NCBI GenBank assembly: GCA_020636445.1
Contig: JACJXV010000050.1
Coordinates: 1 to 27,082, forward strand
Length of the DNA: 27,082 nucleotides
Origin: Lewinellaceae bacterium
Lineage (GTDB): Bacteria > Bacteroidota > Bacteroidia > Chitinophagales > Saprospiraceae
Direction: 5' to 3'
Positions 1-7,338 of this stretch are shown in pieces. The notes under the pieces are model-generated. The model was not told where the DNA came from, ran no database searches, and worked only from the letters and a program-made list of their open reading frames with translations. The stretch's first letter is position 1, and the number at the start of each line of letters is the position of its first letter. The position numbers and the translations under genes are program-made.

Positions 1-1
1 C

Positions 2-637
2 AGCAGCACTGCAACGACTTTTCCCGTGGCTGTAAAAAAAAACACGGCCGATTATCCTCCCGTCCTGACCGCGGCCGCCATTTTGATTGCCACAGCTATG
101 ATGTACCTGCGCATTTTACTGCTGGCTTTCCTTTTTAACGGCGCCTTAGGCAGGCAACTGATAGTACCCTTTTTTTTGCTGGCTATCACTTCGACGGGAA
201 TCTCCAGCTATTTTTATTATCGCCATTTACATGCTGGCGAAAAGATAGCGGCGCCCATTCCGGTAGCTACCCAAAACAATCCCCTGGAGTTTCGCACGGC
301 GCTGGTATTTGCCACGCTGTTCGTGATTTTTGCTACCCTGACGCATTATGTGCTGACCTATTACGGCAATAGTGGGTTGAATGCTTTATCCTTTATCGTG
401 GGGGTTACGGATATCGATCCTTTCCTGATCAACCTCTTTCAGGGGAAGCAGGTTTTTGCCCAAACCTTAGTCGTTACGGCTACGATTCAGGCGACCATCA
501 GTAATAATTTTCTGAAAGCTGTTTACGGCGTCTCTCTGGGTACGCCGATGCTGCGGAAGTATTTGTGGATGGGTTTCGGCGCGGTGATTTTGATCAGTTT
601 CACTGTGTTATTTGCCGTAAAATGGTTACTTTACTAA
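2..637 (+). CDS. DUF4010 / MgtC-type membrane protein, C-terminal part (5' truncated by window)
   Basis: A hydrophobic protein fragment with about five membrane segments. The frame is open from the first bases of the window, so the gene starts upstream; the GTG at 26 is only the first in-window start and is probably internal. The block starting NPLEFRTALVFATLF, followed by GNSGLNALSFIVGVTDIDPF, resembles the conserved core of the DUF4010 domain, which usually follows an N-terminal MgtC/SapB domain in proteins of about 400 residues. Function in the family is poorly defined (inner-membrane, possibly ion related). The MscS gene follows after 53 bp on the same strand, so the two may be cotranscribed. 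Confidence 0.75.
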   Translation, partial: SSTATTFPVAVKKNTADYPPVLTAAAILIATAMMYLRILLLAFLFNGALGRQLIVPFFLLAITSTGISSYFYYRHLHAGEKIAAPIPVATQNNPLEFRTALVFATLFVIFATLTHYVLTYYGNSGLNALSFIVGVTDIDPFLINLFQGKQVFAQTLVVTATIQATISNNFLKAVYGVSLGTPMLRKYLWMGFGAVILISFTVLFAVKWLLY

Positions 638-690
638 TGCCGATGTTGGCCACATCCAGCATGGGCTGTTTTCAATTTACGTGAGGAATC

Positions 691-1587
691 ATGCCTGAGG
701 AAATCCTGCAATATCTCCAAACCCCCAATGCCCGCCAGCTTTTTGGGTTGGTTGTCGGCGCGGTGGTACTTATCACGGTGGTGTTCCTGGCCAAGCGCCT
801 CGTACCCCGCTATGTCGAAGCGGCGCAATCGCGCTACCGGCTGCGGAAATTCATCACCTTTGCCGGCTACCTGGTTTTTATCATTTTCCTCTTTGTGATA
901 TATAGTAAGCAGCTCTCCGGCTTGACCGTCTTCCTGGGAGTTGCGGGGGCGGGGGTAGCTTTTGCCCTGCAGGAAGTCATTGCCAGTTTTGCGGGGTTCC
1001 TGGCCATCAACACCTCCAGTTTTTACAAAGTTGGCGACCGGGTTATGCTCGGCGGTATTAAGGGCGATGTGATCGATATCGGCTTTTTGCGAACGACTAT
1101 CATGCAAATTGGCGACTGGGTCAGCAGCGATCAATACAATGGCAAAATTGTCCGCATCGCGAATAGCTTCATTTTCAAAGAACCTGTTTTTAACTATTCC
1201 GGCGATTTCCCCTTCCTCTGGGATGAAATCCAGATCCCCATTCGTACCTATAGCGACTACCGGTATGGCAAAAAGGTGTTTCTGGAAATTCTGGAAGAAA
1301 CACAGGGCGAATATGCCCGCAGTGCTGCAATTGCCTGGCGCGGAATGACGACCCGGTTTATGGTCGAAGATGCTAAAGTGACGCCGGGGGTTACCATCAG
1401 TTTCAATGAAAACTGGATCACCTTTACCCTCCGCTATGTCGTTGATTATAAAATGCGAAACGTGACCAAGGATCTGCTTTACGGCAAAATACTGGATGCC
1501 ATCAAAGCTTCCGATGGGCGGCTAGCGGTGGCTTCTACGGCCATGGAGGTGACCAATATCCATGCCACGCCGCCCGCGCCGAAATAG
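691..1587 (+). CDS. MscS-family mechanosensitive ion channel
   Basis: A small-conductance mechanosensitive channel, expected in the inner membrane, which releases osmolytes when turgor drops. The 298 residues have the minimal MscS layout: three N-terminal membrane segments (about 15-36, 53-72, 75-105), with the pore-lining third segment rich in Gly/Ala (FLGVAGAGVAFALQEVIASF), then the beta domain signature YKVGDRVMLGGIKGDVIDIG, and a C-terminal alpha/beta domain. Length is close to E. coli MscS (286). The ATG at 691 follows GTGAGGAATC. The minus-strand frame across it is a shadow. The 3' gap carries repeat DNA and separates it from the convergent PPK2 gene. Confidence 0.9.
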   Translation: MPEEILQYLQTPNARQLFGLVVGAVVLITVVFLAKRLVPRYVEAAQSRYRLRKFITFAGYLVFIIFLFVIYSKQLSGLTVFLGVAGAGVAFALQEVIASFAGFLAINTSSFYKVGDRVMLGGIKGDVIDIGFLRTTIMQIGDWVSSDQYNGKIVRIANSFIFKEPVFNYSGDFPFLWDEIQIPIRTYSDYRYGKKVFLEILEETQGEYARSAAIAWRGMTTRFMVEDAKVTPGVTISFNENWITFTLRYVVDYKMRNVTKDLLYGKILDAIKASDGRLAVASTAMEVTNIHATPPAPK

Positions 1588-1632
1588 CGGGTTACATGAG
1601 TCACCCTGAATTTTGGACAACCTGGCTTTGGG

Positions 1633-1746
1633 GTTTAGAGCCGTAGGTCGCTGGCGCTCCCTACTCGTTTAGAGAACTCGCTACGCTCGCGGTTTAGAGA
1701 GTTAGTTTAGAAAGAAAGGGTAGTTCCTGATAAACGCATTAACCCC
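1633..1746 (+). repeat. Half copy of the GTTTAGAG core-word repeat (copy A)
   Basis: Three GTTTAGAG words (1633, about 1663, about 1690) alternate with small self-complementary inserts, for example GTAGG...CCTAC with an inner CGC/GCG. They end in the apex module (GTTTAGAAAGAAAGGG, then a TAGTTCCTGATAAACGCATT stretch). The far arm with CTCTAAAC words, present in the copies at 18085, 21403 and 24049, is missing; a different hairpin family follows directly. Confidence 0.75.
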
Positions 1747-1751
1747 GTTCG

Positions 1752-1800
1752 TCGGAGTCTTTCGACTCCGATGCCATGTAAATCCAGGGATCTTCAGATC
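1752..1800. repeat. Four-nucleotide-loop hairpins in the mscS-ppk2 convergent gap
   Basis: TCGGAGTC (1752-1759) and GACTCCGA (1764-1771) form an 8-bp perfect stem with loop TTTC. GATC/GATC (1789-1800) encloses TTCA. The same GGAGTC/GACTCC stem recurs at 6065, 6254 and 11843 with other loops. At 2995 the same context (tcggagtc, then gccatgtaaa) lacks the 3' half of the stem. Located between convergent genes, they could act as terminators, but no T-tract follows. Confidence 0.6.
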
Positions 1801-1817
1801 GGCAGATTTTGGCAGGG

Positions 1818-1854
1818 TTAGGCTTGCTAAACTTCAAAAGTTAAGCAAGCCTAA
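1818..1854. repeat. CAA-loop palindrome, copy 1
   Basis: A 17-bp stem with one A/A mismatch around a CAA loop, containing the core CTAAACTT-CAA-AAGTTAAG. It belongs to a family of three in this window that share core and flanks (ggcaggg before, taagtatgataattcttc after) but have different, still complementary, outer stems. Confidence 0.8.
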
Positions 1855-1900
1855 GTATGATAATTCTTCTTTTTGGCATGGCCCAGGAATTTTCCGCTTT

Positions 1901-2782
1901 TCACGCCGATTCTGCCAAGAGGGCTTCCCTGCCTTTTTCCAGCAGCTGGGTTTCTTCCGGCGTCATTGCCGGCATTCGAATGTTCATTGCTTGCATAGTC
2001 GCCACGATAATATTACCAATGGCCACCCGGGTGTACCATTTGTGATCGGCGGGAATGATATACCAGGGTGCGTGGGCCGTCGACGTTTGGTTAATCGCGT
2101 CTTCATAGGCTTGTTGGTAGTCATCCCAGAATCCCCGCTCCCGGATATCACTGTAGGCAAACTTCCAATGCTTATCGGCCTGGTTAATGCGGTCCAGAAA
2201 GCGCTTTTTCTGTTCCCCTTTGGAAAGGTGCAGGAAAAACTTCAGGATAACGGTTCCATTTTCTGCGATCGTCTTTTCAAAGGCATTAATCTGGCGATAG
2301 CGTTTTTCCCAAAAGTCTGCGGGAATATCTGCGGGGGTATGAATTTCCGGCAGGTTTTCGGCCATCAGTAACTCCGGATGTACTTTCGTGATCAGGACAT
2401 TCTCGTAGTGCGATCGGTTGAAGATGCCAATCCGACCCCGGTCGGGTAAATGGACGTAATGGCGCCAGAGGTAGTCGTGGTCCAATTCTTCGGCGGAAGG
2501 GTGCTTAAAACTGTGGACTTCACACCCCTGGGGGTTGATCCCCGTCAAAATATGCTGAATGGCACTGTCTTTTCCAGCACTGTCCATCGCCTGGAAGATT
2601 ATCAGTATGGCCCGGCGGTTTTCCGCATACAGTTTGTACTGCAGGGCCGCCATCTTGGCGATATCTTTTTTCAATTGTTTAGCAGCTGCCTTTTTATCGG
2701 TGTACTTTCCAGTATGGGCAGGATCAAACGCCGATAGTACAATCGGCTTGCCGGGCTCAATTTTATGGTGGGTTGCTTTCAT
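1901..2782 (-). CDS. ppk2: PPK2-family polyphosphate:nucleotide phosphotransferase
   Basis: A cytoplasmic kinase that transfers phosphate between polyphosphate and nucleotides. The 293-residue length fits single-domain PPK2 enzymes. The Walker A loop is FQAMDSAGKDSAIQH (about residues 63-77), the lid/Walker B region is GRIGIFNRSHYENVLITKVH, and the C-terminal HAPWYIIPADHKWYTR block is the family signature. The sequence resembles the class that includes Cytophaga enzymes acting on both AMP and ADP, but substrate class cannot be settled by eye. It starts at the ATG whose complement ends at 2782. It is convergent with mscS and stands alone. Confidence 0.92.
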   Translation of the reverse strand: MKATHHKIEPGKPIVLSAFDPAHTGKYTDKKAAAKQLKKDIAKMAALQYKLYAENRRAILIIFQAMDSAGKDSAIQHILTGINPQGCEVHSFKHPSAEELDHDYLWRHYVHLPDRGRIGIFNRSHYENVLITKVHPELLMAENLPEIHTPADIPADFWEKRYRQINAFEKTIAENGTVILKFFLHLSKGEQKKRFLDRINQADKHWKFAYSDIRERGFWDDYQQAYEDAINQTSTAHAPWYIIPADHKWYTRVAIGNIIVATMQAMNIRMPAMTPEETQLLEKGREALLAESA

Positions 2783-2929
2783 TGCGATGTTTTTTGGGTG
2801 GGGTGAACGTATTAAAGAACCTTCCGGATATGCTGCGTCACTCCCGTTTCGTTGAAAGTTACCCTTTTTCTATTCAACGAACAATGATGAAAAGTGCCCT
2901 TCCGGCTGGGGAGGGTTAGGCTTCCTAAA

Positions 2930-2974
2930 CTACGTACGCTTACTAAACTTCAAAAGTTTAGTAAGCGTACGTAG
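2930..2974. repeat. CAA-loop palindrome, copy 3 (long stem)
   Basis: A perfect 21-bp stem with a CAA loop: the 5' arm is 2930-2950, the loop 2951-2953 and the 3' arm 2954-2974. The inner core CTAAACTT/AAGTTTAG is the same as in the copies at 1818 and 3073, but the outer stem is extended with TACGTACG. A small TTAGG-CTT-CCTAA palindrome precedes it (2916-2928). The region 2783-3193 otherwise holds no gene. Confidence 0.85.
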
Positions 2975-3072
2975 GATAACATTGCTTCTTTTCATCGGAG
3001 TCTTGCCATGTAAACCTAGGGATCTTCAGCTCGGCAGATCCGTTTTTTGGCAGAGCATAATGTTTGGCAGGG

Positions 3073-3109
3073 TTAGGATTACTAAACTTCAAAAGTTTAG
3101 TAATCCTAA
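3073..3109. repeat. CAA-loop palindrome, copy 2
   Basis: A perfect 17-bp stem around CAA. The core is identical to the copy at 2930, and the outer stem (AGGATTA / TAATCCT) differs from the other copies by paired changes. Flanks match those of the copy at 1818 (ggcaggg; taagtatgataattcttct). Confidence 0.85.
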
Positions 3110-3193
3110 GTATGATAATTCTTCTTTTGGGACTCCCCGATAAATTTACCCGCCAAGGCAGGTGGAAAACGCGTAGCAGGCTTTCCCGGGCGG

Positions 3194-3288
3194 CATTTTT
3201 TTGTACCTTTGAAAAAACCTACCGGAGGGAGTCAGCTATGGGAAATTTCGTCGTTTCAGCTCGTAAATATCGGCCCACGCGTTTTGAG
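3194..3288 (+). repeat. Upstream copy of the dnaX 5' end (95 bp)
   Basis: Nearly identical to 3986-4079, differing by one base in a T-run and three substitutions. It includes the TAccTTTG promoter box, the CGGAGGGAGTCAGCT leader and the first codons of dnaX. Similarity stops right after TTTTGAG on the right and at the CATTTTT run on the left. Together the two copies bracket the DUF433/DUF5615 pair. Confidence 0.92.
3204..3211 (+). promoter_or_regulatory. Bacteroidota -7 box TAccTTTG in the duplicated dnaX leader
   Basis: Matches the TAnnTTTG consensus. No convincing -33 TTTG is seen upstream. After the duplication this copy is positioned to transcribe the DUF433/DUF5615 pair (inference). Confidence 0.5.
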
Positions 3289-3294
3289 AAATAG
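3238..3294 (+). pseudogene. dnaX 5' remnant (18 codons, then stop)
   Basis: ATG 3238 opens MGNFVVSARKYRPTRFEK followed by TAG. The first 17 residues equal the DnaX N-terminus except T for A at position 14. The remainder of dnaX is absent here and intact at 4029. It may still be translated as a leader peptide before the DUF433 gene, because promoter and leader are preserved. Confidence 0.85.
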
Positions 3295-3336
3295 CATAGC
3301 ATTTTGGATAAGTTCTTGAGTTAAACCCAGTGATTT

Positions 3337-3567
3337 ATGCAAATTGATTATAAAGAGGTCATTACAATTGAACCAGGTAAACGAGGTGGCAAACCCTGTA
3401 TTCGCCAAATGCGAATTACAGTATATGATGTCCTTTCCTGGCTGGCTGCAGGGATGAGTATCCCCGAAATTCTGGAAGATTTTCCTGAGTTAACAGATAA
3501 GGATATATATGCAAGCCTTCAATTTGCAGCTAATAAAGAACATCTTGTTATCTATAAGCGGGCATGA
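3337..3567 (+). CDS. DUF433 antitoxin-like protein (VapB45 type)
   Basis: A 76-residue protein fitting the DUF433 family in length and sequence: ITIEPGKRGGKPCIRQMRITVYDVLSWLAAG, then a winged-helix-like segment with SIPEILEDFPELTDKDIYASLQFA. DUF433 proteins are commonly paired with a PIN-like DUF5615 protein and are thought to neutralise it and repress the operon through the helix-turn-helix region. That pairing holds here: the stop overlaps the next start (ATGA at 3564). The cassette lies inside a duplication of the dnaX 5' end. Codon use is more AT-rich than dnaX, consistent with transfer. Confidence 0.85.
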   Translation: MQIDYKEVITIEPGKRGGKPCIRQMRITVYDVLSWLAAGMSIPEILEDFPELTDKDIYASLQFAANKEHLVIYKRA

Positions 3568-3906
3568 GATTGTTGTTACTTTTTGATCAAAATCTCTCCT
3601 ATAAGTTAATTGGCCGGCTGTCCGATCTTTTTCCCGGATCAACGCATGTGAAAGCCGAAGGCTTAGATCAGGCAGGAGATCTTGAAGTTTGGGAATTCGC
3701 TCGAAATGGAGGTTATACCATCGTTTCCCAAGATGGGGATTTTTTAGATCTTGGACTGCTACGTGGCGGACCACCCAAAGTCATTTGGCTACGATGTGGA
3801 AATACTTCGACCTGCTAACATCGAATCTATTTTACGAAGCAATTATGATGCTATTGAAGACTTTGTGTTGAATTTAAAAGAGATTTGTCTTGAACTCTAC
3901 GAATAA
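3564..3906 (+). pseudogene. DUF5615 PIN-like toxin gene, frameshifted near its 3' end
   Basis: The first frame (3564-3818, 84 aa) begins LLLLFDQNLSYKLIGRLSDLFPGSTHV and continues TIVSQDGDF...PPKVIWLRCGNTST, the DUF5615 pattern with D8 and D57/D59-like acidic residues. It then meets a stop at 3816. One base over, the frame continues NIESILRSNYDAIEDFVLNLKEICLELYE to a stop at 3904-3906, which is the expected C-terminal helix of the family. An extra base around 3811-3815 explains the break. The truncated product lacks about 30 residues. The break could also be a sequencing error. Confidence 0.8.
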
Positions 3907-3985
3907 ACCGCAGGAATTGCATTAGCCACGTTAGTTGAACTTCAGAACCTTTACGGGATTACACCTGCGTCCATCTACGCTAATA

Positions 3986-4079
3986 CATTTTTTGTACCTT
4001 TGAAAAAACCAAACGGAGGGAGTCAGCTATGGGAAATTTCGTCGTTTCAGCTCGTAAATATCGGCCCGCGCGTTTTGAG
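3986..4079 (+). repeat. Downstream copy of the duplicated dnaX 5' end
   Basis: Partner of 3194-3288; here the copy continues into the full dnaX gene. The DNA between the two copies (about 3289-3985) is the inserted cassette. Confidence 0.92.
3995..4002 (+). promoter_or_regulatory. Bacteroidota -7 box TAccTTTG of dnaX
   Basis: Fits TAnnTTTG, 26 bp before the dnaX ATG, with GGAGGG between. No clear -33 box is seen. Confidence 0.55.
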
Positions 4080-5843
4080 GACGTGGTGGGGCAGGAGCAT
4101 GTGACGAATACCCTGAAAAACGCGCTCCGCAATGACCACCTGGCGCATGCCTTTTTATTTTGCGGCCCGCGAGGGGTAGGGAAAACCACCTGCGCGCGCA
4201 TCCTGGCCAAGGTGCTCAACTGCGAACGGCCAGGTACGGAACTGGAGCCCTGTAATGAATGCAGTTCCTGTAGTTCTTTCAACGAAAATGCTTCGTTTAA
4301 TATCACGGAGTTGGATGCTGCCTCGAACAACAGCGTCGAACACATTCGGGCCCTGATAGAACAGGTGCGCTTCCAGCCACAGCAAGGCCAGTACAAAGTA
4401 TTCATCATTGATGAGGTACACATGCTATCCCAGCAGGCCTTTAACGCTTTTTTGAAAACGCTGGAAGAGCCACCGCCTTACGCCATTTTTATTCTGGCTA
4501 CGACCGAGAAACACAAGATCATTCCGACCATCCTTTCGCGGTGTCAGATCTTTGACTTTAAGCGTATTCAGGCGCCAGCAATGGTAAGTCACCTCCAGGC
4601 GATTTGTCAGCAAGAGTCTATCGAGGCTGATGAGGATGCTCTGCACGTCATTGCCCAAAAAGCGGATGGTGCGCTGCGGGATGCGCTGTCTATTTTTGAC
4701 CGGATCGTATCCTATTCCGGAGCCCATGTGCGCTATGAGGATGTCATCACGAACCTCAATGTGCTCGATTACGATTATTTTTTCCAGCTGGTCGAGGCAC
4801 TGCTGGCGGAAGATCACCGCAAGGTACTGCTACTGTTCGACGAGGTGCTGAACAAAGGTTTCGATGCCGACCTGTTCATCAATGGCCTGGCCGAGCACCT
4901 GCGTAACCTCCTGGTGGCGAAAGATCCACAAACGCTAATCTTGCTGGAACTTACGGAAGGACTGCGCGAGCGCTACCAGCTGCAGGCGGCGCTGGTGAAT
5001 ACCAGCTTCCTGCTCACCACGATGAACCTCGCCAATGAGTGTGATATCAACTTCAAGCTGGCCCACAACAAGCGCCTGCATGTGGAGATGACCCTGATCA
5101 AAATGGCTTATGCCGGGCGGGCTATCCGTATTGCGCAGGGACAGGATACAGCCCTGATTCCGGAAAAAAAAAAGACTGATGTAGCTGCCGGTGTTCCGCA
5201 AGCACCCCTGGCGGTGAAGAAAATGCCTTCACCCGAGCAGCAGGCCTCAGCCCCTACGCAAGCAGAATCCTCTCCGGCAACCCAACCGGTGCCAACGGTA
5301 GAAACCCAAGCGGAAGCGACCGCTTCTGCTGCGGAGCAACCCCATGCTGCGGCTCCTCCACCGCCTCCGCCCACGCGTAAGCGTTTGACCACACCCCGGC
5401 TCGACCAGGTGGCCAATATGCTGGCGGAGGTGAAGGCGGAAGCGCAAATCGATACCCCTGTAAGCTTCCCTGACTTAACCCTGGAAAGCCTCACGGAAAC
5501 CTGGACGCAATTCATCGGGCGAATAGAGCAGGAGACGGTGCGTAACCTCCTCCAGGGCATCGCCGTTACGCTGGAGGAAGACCACCATATTGTTGCCCGT
5601 GTTAGTTCTTCTCTGGTAGAAAATACCCTCCGCCAGGAGCGCCACCTGATGGATAGCTTGCGAACCCATTTTGGCCGCAAAGACTTAATTCTGCGCATCG
5701 CTATCGATAAATCAACGGCGCCGGAGCCGCCGAAAATTCAAAAACCCCTCACCAGTAAGGAAAAACTGCTGGTGATGTACGAAAAGAATCCAGGGGTAAA
5801 ACAACTCGCCGAAACCTTCAATCTGCGCATCGACGAGGATTGA
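4029..5843 (+). CDS. dnaX: DNA polymerase III subunit tau/gamma
   Basis: The clamp-loader ATPase of the replisome. AAA+ motifs are clear: Walker A GPRGVGKT (46-53), four zinc-ligand cysteines (65, 75, 78, 81), Walker B IIDEVH (127-131 region), sensor ATTE (157-160) and the SRC arginine finger (170-172). Clamp-loader domains II-III continue to about residue 370. A Pro/Ala/Gln-rich linker with a run of six prolines follows, then a tau-type C-terminal domain to 604. An A10 tract at codons 379-382 lies at the boundary between the clamp-loader core and the tau-specific part. The ATG at 4029 follows GGAGGGAGTCAGCT. The promoter region was duplicated upstream with a toxin-antitoxin-like cassette in between. 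Confidence 0.97.
   Translation: MGNFVVSARKYRPARFEDVVGQEHVTNTLKNALRNDHLAHAFLFCGPRGVGKTTCARILAKVLNCERPGTELEPCNECSSCSSFNENASFNITELDAASNNSVEHIRALIEQVRFQPQQGQYKVFIIDEVHMLSQQAFNAFLKTLEEPPPYAIFILATTEKHKIIPTILSRCQIFDFKRIQAPAMVSHLQAICQQESIEADEDALHVIAQKADGALRDALSIFDRIVSYSGAHVRYEDVITNLNVLDYDYFFQLVEALLAEDHRKVLLLFDEVLNKGFDADLFINGLAEHLRNLLVAKDPQTLILLELTEGLRERYQLQAALVNTSFLLTTMNLANECDINFKLAHNKRLHVEMTLIKMAYAGRAIRIAQGQDTALIPEKKKTDVAAGVPQAPLAVKKMPSPEQQASAPTQAESSPATQPVPTVETQAEATASAAEQPHAAAPPPPPPTRKRLTTPRLDQVANMLAEVKAEAQIDTPVSFPDLTLESLTETWTQFIGRIEQETVRNLLQGIAVTLEEDHHIVARVSSSLVENTLRQERHLMDSLRTHFGRKDLILRIAIDKSTAPEPPKIQKPLTSKEKLLVMYEKNPGVKQLAETFNLRIDED
5164..5173 (+). promoter_or_regulatory. A10 slippery tract in dnaX, candidate gamma-subunit frameshift/slippage site
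   Basis: Codons GAA AAA AAA AAG contain ten A residues and the A AAA AAG heptamer. In the -1 frame (or with one added A) translation reads one Lys/Asp step and stops at TGA 5177-5179. With one A lost it reads through Arg-Leu-Met to a TAG. Either way the product is about 383-385 residues, the core without the tau domain. Comparable sites are known in E. coli (ribosomal -1) and Thermus thermophilus (transcriptional slippage). No flanking stimulatory structure was confirmed. Confidence 0.6.
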
Positions 5844-6421
5844 GGTTGGGGGTTGGAAATTAGAAACCAGAAATCAGCACTGACTGCGTCGGGGTAAAAA
5901 ATCAGAGAAGCACACCCTTATCTCTTGGGTTTCAATCTACTTTTTTGATTGATAATAACGGTAGCTTCCGGATATCCTGTAACCGGCGTGCCGATGGGTA
6001 TCCAACTCGTTCGGGCAAGCAAGAGCAAAGTGAGGGGATCTGAAGATCCTTAGGTTCGAAATGGCTTCGGAGTCCGAAGACTCCGAAGAACTGGGTGCGC
6101 TACCGGTAAGTGTTTACCGGTTCGGGCCCCGTTAGGGGTCCAAGCTGGTAGCTTCTGGATATCCTGCAACCTGCGTGCCGTTAGGTACGCAACTCGTTCG
6201 GGCAAGCAAAAGTAAAGAGGGTGATCTGAAGATCTTTAGGTTTGGGTGGCTTCGGAGTCGGAAGACTCCGAAGAACTAGGTCGGAAGACTCCGAAGAACT
6301 GGTACTGGTTGCTGGTACTGGGTCTGCCGACTGCTCACTGCTCACTGCTCACTCTTCACTGATTTCTGATTACAAGAATCCACGCCCCCCACCTTCCCTT
6401 GCCATTTTTCGCCAGTTTGGT
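5844..6421. repeat. Gene-free gap filled with hairpins and a ~135-bp diverged direct repeat
   Basis: Two diverged copies, about 5960-6095 and 6150-6290, begin GGTAGCTTC(C/T)GGATATCCTG and run through CGTTCGGGCAAGCAA, a GATC-TGAA-GATC hairpin and a GGAGTC/GACTCC hairpin. Between them lie ACCGGTAA-gtgt-TTACCGGT (6102-6121) and GGGCCCC-gtta-GGGGTCC (6124-6141). The outer edges carry GAAATCAG (5870-5877) and its complement CTGATTTC (6359-6366), so the block is bounded by an inverted repeat, next to a CTGCTCACTGCTCACT run. No coding potential is seen. Confidence 0.75.
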
Positions 6422-6429
6422 TACCTTTG
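6422..6429 (+). promoter_or_regulatory. Candidate -7 box TAccTTTG upstream of the Crp/Fnr gene
   Basis: Fits TAnnTTTG and lies about 150 bp before the ATG at 6581, which would give a long leader. No clear -33 box at normal spacing. Confidence 0.4.
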
Positions 6430-6580
6430 AATGGCGGAGCTGGCAGCAGTGTAAAATGTAGCACCCCGGACAATTCGCCGGCAAAAATCAATGGGGTCAA
6501 AACTGCCCAGGCGGGCAAGCGTTTGAAGAAGAAGATATTTTTCAGCGCACGTTATTTTCTACAAAAAGCCAACACACCCT

Positions 6581-7276
6581 ATGCAATCCCATTCCCTCTG
6601 GTATTTAGAAAACCTGGATGTCACCGGGATCTTTTGCCCCCAAAAAATTGCCCGGGGCGATATGGATGACCATTTGCACAAAGTGTACAAGAAAGGCGAG
6701 TACATCTATTTGCCCGACGAGCATGCCGACCGGATTTACTTCCTGACGGAGGGCCGGGTGAAAATTGGCACGTATAGTGACGGAGGCAAGGAAGTAACCA
6801 AGGCCATCCTGGCTAAGGGCGAAGTGTTTGGCGAGTTATCCCTGATTGGCGAAGACAAGCGTCGCGATTTTGCGTTTGCGATGGAAGATACCACGGTTTG
6901 TATTCTTTCGGTGGAAGAAATGCGAACCCTGATGCGGGATCATTCGGGACTTAACCTCTTTCTGATGAAAATTATGGGGTCGCGGGTATTGGAGATGGAG
7001 CAGCGTTTGGAGTCCCTTATTTTCAAAGATTCCCGTACGCGGATCATTGAATTCCTGCATCAACTTGGCGAAAAAAAGGGGCAGCGCGTCGGGTTTGATA
7101 CCCTGGTTCGGAAGTTTCTCACCCATCAGGAAGTTGCAAACCTCACCGCCACCTCCCGCCAGACGGTCACCACCGTACTCAATGAACTCCGCAACGACAA
7201 CTTACTGACCTTTGACCGCAATCGCCTGTTGATTCGCGATATGGAAAAACTGCGTGCCGCGGCTCGTGAAGGGTGA
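6581..7276 (+). CDS. Crp/Fnr-family transcriptional regulator
   Basis: 231 residues: an N-terminal cyclic-nucleotide-binding-like beta barrel (about 30-125; GEYIYLPDEHADRIYFLTEG, and KGEVFGELSLIGEDKRRDF in the phosphate-binding-cassette position), a dimer helix (about 130-155) and a C-terminal winged helix with FLTHQEVANLTATSRQTVTTVLNELR (about 168-193). The N-terminus WYLENLDVTGIFCP is typical of a common Bacteroidota group. There is no Fnr-type four-cysteine cluster, so direct oxygen sensing through Fe-S is unlikely. The ligand is unknown. The helicase gene follows after 62 bp on the same strand; a CCCCC/GGGGG hairpin lies in that gap. Confidence 0.9.
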   Translation: MQSHSLWYLENLDVTGIFCPQKIARGDMDDHLHKVYKKGEYIYLPDEHADRIYFLTEGRVKIGTYSDGGKEVTKAILAKGEVFGELSLIGEDKRRDFAFAMEDTTVCILSVEEMRTLMRDHSGLNLFLMKIMGSRVLEMEQRLESLIFKDSRTRIIEFLHQLGEKKGQRVGFDTLVRKFLTHQEVANLTATSRQTVTTVLNELRNDNLLTFDRNRLLIRDMEKLRAAAREG

Positions 7277-7338
7277 TCCCCCACCTCGGGGGTTGCCAAA
7301 ATCTTTCTTAACTTACCGCGGATAAGTCATACCTATTC

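Noticed and set aside
3064..3294. 76-residue plus-strand frame ending in the DnaX N-terminal sequence
   Set aside because: The upstream half runs through a palindrome; only the last 18 codons from ATG 3238 are dnaX-derived.
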